Origin: Phoronis australis
Taxonomy: Eukaryota > Phoronida > Phoronidae
Direction of reading: 5' to 3'
Length of the DNA stretch: 64,000 nt
Assembly: GCA_002633005.1 (NCBI GenBank)
Contig: NMRA01000086.1
Coordinates: forward strand, 475,559-539,558
Shown here: positions 61,301-64,000 of the stretch, one piece after another
Numbering within the stretch: position 1 is the stretch's first letter
Layout: the number at the start of each line of letters is the position of its first letter
The notes under the pieces: generated by a model
What the model was told of the DNA's origin: nothing
Seen by the model: only the letters and a program-made list of their open reading frames with translations
Databases searched by the model: none
Made by a program: the position numbers and the translations under genes

Positions 61301-61894
61301 AAAATGGACGTCTCGTGATCTTCTTTCATTTTCACTCCACTTGGGTCTTTCTTTATATTGTTTATAATATCTGCAATTACAAAAGCTGTCATTGACTATG
61401 TGAGGAAACACACTGGTCCAAACAACATATGAGGTTACCAAGGTCAGGCTCACAGAGTCAAACCACAACTAAATGTTTTGATGGACAATGAACAGATTTT
61501 TCAAGCCAATTAATAACAGCATCAAAGGTTGTGAAAAATGTGCACTATGCAACTCTCGCTTAGATAAGCCAAAGACAGAAGTAAAACTCTTCGATAGATG
61601 GAAAGTTTTCCTTAGAAATTTTACCAACAATTGAACACAAAAAATTCACTTTTAACATCTGAATTTAATTCACTGTCCACTCTTACCGTACCTGTTTTAG
61701 GATCTTGATCTTCATTCAATTTCCCGGTCAAATTTGCATATAATAACTAAAGTGCAAAAATTTGGAAATATAAAGTAATGCCATAGTTAATCAATAAACC
61801 TTGAACAGTGACTTTCAAACAAGTTGATACATGCATTTTCTAATCAGAACATAATGTTATCAACAATAAATGCTGGTCACTTACATCCATTCAT
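34332..61894 (-). CDS. NFAT5: NFAT5/TonEBP-like Rel-homology transcription factor
   Basis: Eleven coding exons, complement join of 61885-61894, 60788-61370, 52587-52782, 51776-51966, 49715-49890, 48738-48925, 47061-47184, 42459-42563, 37624-37776, 36259-37242 and 34332-34390, give 2769 bases (922 residues plus stop). All ten junctions are GT/AG and phase-consistent. The N-terminus is acidic and Ser-rich with a basic PAKIRR patch. The Rel-homology domain spans about 225-385; its DNA-contact loop [15 protein letters not shown] (239-253) has the Leu and Asp typical of NFAT5 rather than NFATc1-4. An IPT/TIG dimerisation domain spans about 390-487. The C-terminus is Met/Thr/Ser-rich with ~32-residue internal repeats. 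No calcineurin-docking PxIxIT motif was seen, as in NFAT5. Vertebrate NFAT5 is about 1,500 residues with poly-Gln; this one is shorter. Expected role: nuclear dimeric activator, osmoprotective in vertebrates. The ATG in ACCATGA is assumed; the exon is open upstream, so a longer N-terminus is possible. Confidence 0.9.
34588..34828 (-). pseudogene. Broken THAP-domain frame in the last NFAT5-like intron
   Basis: An ATG at 34828 opens [14 protein letters not shown], a THAP-like C-x4-C start, but this frame stops at 34742. The continuation [20 protein letters not shown] (F-P box and conserved Trp) is in another frame, so at least one indel has broken the gene. The C-x2-H-F end of the finger is not found. 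The remnant reads in the same direction as NFAT5-like. Confidence 0.55.
34588..35086 (-). mobile_element. TTAA-ended (Kolobok-like) element fragment
   Basis: Right end GGTTGCCTTCTCCT followed by TTAA (35087-35090). Subterminal 170 bases similar to 13589-13753, and the end resembles that of the 18384-20232 element. It contains the broken THAP frame about 260 bases inside. No left end was found. Confidence 0.55.
36259..37242 (-). CDS. NFAT5: NFAT5-like large transactivation exon
   Basis: Acceptor gtgttgcag|GTCG, donor GAAGATG|gtaagt. 984 bases encoding a Met/Thr/Ser/Pro-rich, low-charge region typical of an activation domain. From about 36394 to 36720 three to four diverged ~32-residue repeats with the shape NTQTxMxMDTxVTxxxPSQQ ... 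SLG are visible. Confidence 0.85.
37624..37776 (-). CDS. NFAT5: NFAT5-like linker exon 2
   Basis: Acceptor ttacttgtag|AAGCC, donor ACAGAAA|gtatgt. Encodes [20 protein letters not shown] followed by a Ser/Thr-rich stretch; resembles a short amphipathic Q-containing segment. Confidence 0.8.
39326..40238. mobile_element. Solo LTR (913 bases) with 5-bp target duplication
   Basis: Begins TGTCAGAATAAATATTG and ends CAATCTCTGACA, so it has TG...CA ends within 7-base inverted repeats. It is flanked by GAGTG on both sides (39321-39325 and 40239-40243). Removing it and one GAGTG restores the host repeat (CTTAGAGTGATTTGGTTGAT). No internal retroelement genes, so it is a recombined solo LTR; 5-bp duplications fit Ty3-type and related elements. 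Confidence 0.75.
40384..41452 (+). mobile_element. Nested, internally shortened copy of the CTCF-motif element
   Basis: Starts CAAGAGCAACGCGGAGCGTT inside the host word CCAAATTTCA and ends CACATATAAATATGTGGGCG plus CATAAT. Motifs are at 40467, 40763, 40789, 40933, 41093 and 41239. The last 80 bases hold a GGAC/CGGA microsatellite (41370-41401). Confidence 0.8.
42459..42563 (-). CDS. NFAT5: NFAT5-like linker exon
   Basis: Acceptor ttcttcccgcag|TCGT, donor CACCAG|gtaggg. 105 bases, open in the required phase, encoding [20 protein letters not shown] and the [10 protein letters not shown] end. No recognised domain; support is from splice sites and phase. Confidence 0.75.
44597..44674. repeat. 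26-base minisatellite, three copies
   Basis: Exact tandem units beginning GCCTTCAATACATCCACCCA at 44597, 44623 and 44649. Confidence 0.9.
45166..45385 (+). mobile_element. Deleted ~220-base copy of the CTCF-motif element
   Basis: Keeps both ends (AAGAGCAATGCCAAGCATTG with ATGCGCCCACG at the left, TATATAAATGTGTGGGAGCA at the right) and the CAAAATTTCATGAACATA block, but has lost nearly all monomers and every intact motif. Confidence 0.75.
47061..47184 (-). CDS. NFAT5: NFAT5-like exon, end of IPT/TIG domain
   Basis: Acceptor cttgcttacag|ACTC, donor CCCCAG|gtatgt. Encodes [20 protein letters not shown] and ends IQFTYSP, matching the VQPFTYTP end of vertebrate NFAT5. Confidence 0.92.
48076..48495. 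repeat. 47-base minisatellite, about nine copies
   Basis: The word TCGATGTG recurs at 48224, 48271, 48318, 48365 and 48412, exactly 47 bases apart, with more diverged units on both sides. Unit: GTCGATGTGTAAGTCTGTGG followed by CGACCACGGCACCAGTCGC. It lies in the intron between the two NFAT5-like IPT exons. Confidence 0.9.
48738..48925 (-). CDS. NFAT5: NFAT5-like exon, start of IPT/TIG domain
   Basis: Acceptor tctgtgttgcag|CCCAG, donor CAAACG|gtatgc. Encodes [13 protein letters not shown] and [18 protein letters not shown], the IPT strand with the conserved GKNF. Confidence 0.95.
49715..49890 (-). CDS. NFAT5: NFAT5-like Rel-homology exon 3
   Basis: Acceptor caatattcag|GATC, donor CTGTGTA|gtaagt. 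Encodes [15 protein letters not shown] and [14 protein letters not shown], the strongly conserved end of the N-terminal Rel-homology subdomain. Confidence 0.95.
51776..51966 (-). CDS. NFAT5: NFAT5-like Rel-homology exon 2
   Basis: Acceptor cttcttttgcag|TTAC, donor GGCACG|gtatgg. Encodes [20 protein letters not shown] and the [20 protein letters not shown] segment, near-identical in pattern to vertebrate NFAT5. Confidence 0.95.
52587..52782 (-). CDS. NFAT5: NFAT5-like exon, start of Rel-homology domain
   Basis: Acceptor gttcattccag|GACC, donor GTGAAG|gttggt. Encodes [20 protein letters not shown] in part and the recognition loop [12 protein letters not shown] followed by GFPMVK. It joins directly in phase to the exon ending at 60788 across an 8-kb intron. 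Confidence 0.95.
55504..55611. repeat. 36-base minisatellite, three copies
   Basis: Units start at 55504, 55540 and 55576 with ATATACATGTTCCGACCATA followed by CCACTGGTAACATC. Because 36 is a multiple of three it keeps several minus frames open; these are not genes. Confidence 0.85.
57112..57159. repeat. 16-base tandem repeat, three copies
   Basis: TTGAGGCAGGCTTTGA three times without variation. Confidence 0.9.
58880..59745. repeat. 69/71-base minisatellite, about twelve copies
   Basis: Unit starts GCTGAGTGTATGTGCATAAC and ends in GTACTCGGTATACCA (69 bases) or GTACTCGGTATACCCCA (71 bases). Two 69-base units stand at the left, a run of 71-base units in the middle and 69-base units at the right. 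The array is broken at 59057-59117 by an unrelated 60-base piece ending in an N. It lies in the first long NFAT5-like intron. Minus frames within it are products of the 23-codon period. Confidence 0.9.
59746..60787. other. Intron sequence below the NFAT5-like regulatory exon
   Basis: No additional exon is supported. The stretch 60390-60600 has more CpG than its surroundings (for example CAGTCTCGCGCTGATTG), which might reflect an internal promoter, but no transcription start can be placed. Confidence 0.35.
60788..61370 (-). CDS. NFAT5: NFAT5-like N-terminal regulatory exon
   Basis: Acceptor ttgtaattgcag|AT, donor CAGTAAG|gtaagc. 583 bases encoding residues 4-197: acidic, Ser/Thr-rich, with [18 protein letters not shown] and an [14 protein letters not shown] patch that could serve as nuclear-localisation and phosphorylation sites. 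Not conserved enough to name domains. Confidence 0.85.
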
Positions 61895-61937
61895 GGTGTC
61901 AAATTTACGGTATCCTCCGTAAAGCCAGTCATTCCAC
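61885..61937 (-). CDS. NFAT5: NFAT5-like first recognised coding exon
   Basis: 53 bases between acceptor gttatttcag and donor GGAT|gtaagt. The frame matching the next exon reads [17 protein letters not shown]; the ATG (61894-61892) within GACACCATGAAT is the only in-frame start here. The upstream part is either 5' UTR or coding from an exon not found in the window. Confidence 0.55.
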
Positions 61938-63150
61938 CTGAAATAACAATTTATCAAACATATAAGTTACAATAACAGTAGCGCAACACTCTGATCCAAT
62001 GTGCATAATTATCCCTGAATATGGAACCTCCGAAAAAGTAGACAACAAGGGCTACAGAGACTATAGATCTTGATCACGGAAAAAATGTTATAACTACTGT
62101 CCAACACCAGCATGGCAACGTCACATTTGATCCTCCTGTTGAAAAGTACAGTAAAAATTCATTGTTTGGGACTGCTTCTAACATATGGGAACAAAAATTC
62201 AAGGTGAAGTTGATTTTTTTTTTGATTTTGAGGAGTGTGAGCTCCTTTGATATTCACTTTATTTCTTGAATATCTAACGTAGAACATAGGCTTCCCAGTT
62301 CATAAAATTGTATAAAATAGTTGCCAACACAACGTTTTCAAGCATCCCCATAGCGTGTAACATGGAGGTGAATGATTGTTTAGTAATTCTTGAATTTGGT
62401 ATGGCTAATACTTGAATAAAGACAACAACTTTTCTAAACTATTATTGTATAGCAACACATTTCGGCAGTAAAACATCCACCATTCAGAGCCAGTCTTAAC
62501 TACATCCAAAAGTAAAGTTCACACGTTGAATTTCAAATGCAAACCCAAACTGAGATAAGGGCTGTCGCTGGTCTAAAAAGTTCAGCAGTCTCGCAAACTT
62601 TCTCTAGTTGAACAACTTGTATCTCAAATGCTTCAACTTGGCCTGATTACCTTGCTTAAAGTCTGTGCACGACACTAGTTGTAGATACTCATAGTTCAGC
62701 TATCTGGAATAGTCGTGACCAGTTTGAACCTGTGCCCTTTGAGCGCACCTGATGATAAAAAATGTGCTTTTTTCAAAAAGTTGTGCCCAGCAGACTTTGT
62801 GCAATCAAAGTGGGAGCATATGAAACAGAAACCCCAAGGGCAATCAAAATAGTTGTGTTTTACCCGACTGCCTGTAAGTGGAAGAGTGTTGCATTGCGCA
62901 CGGGGGTGGGGTGGGGGGGCGCACTGCTACACCATACTTGTGCCTTTTTATGAGCTAATGGTGCAAAGGTGCAGTCCAGGAATATCCCCAAGACATGACC
63001 GAACGTACACAGGCTAGAGATGTTCTCCACTGACACAAGTTATTGAAACTGGATTCCTGAACTTTTGGTTGAGTCAGGACTCCTGCATGGGTCTATTAGC
63101 TATAGATAGACTAACAGGATCAATGACCAACCATAAGTGCTTTAAGTTAA
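61938..63150. other. Upstream of the first recognised NFAT5-like coding exon
   Basis: No further exon or promoter element could be identified; short frames only. Confidence 0.4.
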
Positions 63151-63538
63151 AAGGATACCAAACCCAGTTTTGGCCTATAAACAAATACTAAAATTGACAA
63201 TCACCTCCAGTTCTCTGAAACAAATGTAACGCTCTGCAAAACTCGATAACTCTTAAGTGTTTGGAGCAAAATTTGAAAACTCTTTGTAGGGTCTAATCAA
63301 CAAGCAAGCATGGCCTACAACAAGCGTGACCTACGATTTAGACAAGTAACATGATAATTGCAGAGAAAGAACACCTACCAAGACCCATAGTATCCAATCT
63401 GTGATGCAGAGACTACGAGTTCTCACTTCTCAGTTGAATCCTGCTTTGATTGAACACTCAAGTGGGATGCCAATGAAGGATTAGCAGATGACTGACCAAG
63501 GATTGTTTGAAATTACCAAAACAGGGTTTAGTATCCTT
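63151..63538. mobile_element. 388-base TTAA-flanked MITE
   Basis: Left: TTAA (63147-63150) then AAGGATACCAAACCCAGTTT. Right: CAGGGTTTAGTATCCTT then TTAA (63539-63542). Inverted ends with one or two mismatches and a perfect 4-base target duplication; no coding capacity. The ends differ from the Kolobok-like family in this window, so it belongs to another TTAA group (piggyBac- or Kolobok-derived). Confidence 0.8.
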
Positions 63539-63542
63539 TTAA

Positions 63543-64000
63543 GAGTCACATCATGTAACATTATGCATGCCATACACTACCAACATGTTCAGGCCTTGCA
63601 TTATGAAATGAAATGAGCCCAGGCCCAGTCACATTCAAACACATTCACTATGAGGCTCACTCAGAATTTCAGTAACGTCTACTATGACAGCTTTTATAAG
63701 GCTGAAATTGCAGAATATGTAAGCCCCCTTGTTTCATTCAATATATCAGGTCAACAGGTGGACCCCGGACCTGTCAATCATCAGAGAGTGCTTCCACAGG
63801 AGTATGATAAGGGTGAGTCACCAACTGAGGTGGTCACAATGCCCGGGGTATCATCAAGGTGGAAAGCTTTGCAGTATTGTCTCGAGCAGGTATATCCGCA
63901 ACTATTCGGCAGGGTAAACAAAAGAGGCCGTAACTTACCGGTATAAATCCCTGAAGGCAATTACATGGCTATGTAATGCCACAGGCATACAGGGCCGATA
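63543..64000. other. Window edge, unrecognised 98-codon frame
   Basis: A plus frame (63650-63946) starts MRLTQNFSNVYYDSFYKAEI and is intact, but it matches nothing known and has no visible splice or regulatory support. Confidence 0.3.

Noticed and set aside
63374-63393. Possible extra NFAT5-like micro-exon ending TGGGTCTTG|gtaggt (minus)
   Set aside because: Phase would fit, but it lies inside the TTAA MITE and the acceptor is weak.

Overview
This is a piece of animal nuclear genome. Genes are split by long AT-rich introns with canonical GT/AG junctions, and there are no bacterial operons. The two well-supported multi-exon genes are metazoan: an MRM3-type mitochondrial rRNA methyltransferase and an NFAT5/TonEBP-type transcription factor. 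The intronless divergent class A GPCR, the heavy load of small DNA transposons (TTAA-flanked THAP elements, MITEs, hAT relics), the short tandem arrays and about 1.3% divergence between apparently allelic copies suggest a heterozygous marine invertebrate, probably a deuterostome (lancelet, hemichordate or echinoderm). The species cannot be fixed from the sequence alone.

Layout. 1-14.6 kb is mostly transposon wreckage. It holds a decayed hAT transposase (5.15-6.09 kb), a 1.1 kb inverted repeat around a single N (5.7-7.9 kb) with a further near-identical 0.8 kb copy at 10.87-11.69 kb, a possible small gene with a homeodomain-like helix exon on the minus strand (9.8-10.65 kb), and a broken P2X7-receptor-C-terminal-like domain next to a TTAA transposon end (13.2-13.75 kb). 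A single-exon GPCR lies at 14.6-16.0 kb (minus). A TTAA-flanked element with a THAP domain spans 18.4-20.2 kb. MRM3 runs on the plus strand at 22.5-28.6 kb in four exons. NFAT5-like runs on the minus strand from about 61.9 to 34.3 kb in eleven coding exons. The two genes are convergent (tail to tail).

MRM3 (388 codons) and NFAT5-like (922 codons) were assembled by hand from splice signals. Every intron phase agrees and both totals are divisible by three. They act independently: MRM3 2'-O-methylates mitochondrial large-subunit rRNA, while NFAT5-like should be a nuclear Rel-homology factor of the osmotic-stress type.

The most unusual structure is a ~1.35 kb repeated element at 28.6-29.96 kb (reverse) and 38.96-42.31 kb (forward), with deleted copies at 40.38-41.45 and 45.17-45.39 kb. 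It is built from three related ~145-160 bp monomers in a ~452 bp higher-order repeat. Each monomer carries a sequence close to the animal CTCF core motif (GCCACTAGGKGGCGC type), so the motifs recur at nearly nucleosomal spacing. One copy has been entered by another copy and by a solo LTR with a perfect 5-bp target duplication, giving a readable insertion history.

Single N positions (6834, 7896, 18680, 21269, 59117) sit at duplicated or inverted flanks and probably mark assembly joins of unresolved alleles. Structures touching them should be treated as possibly artefactual.
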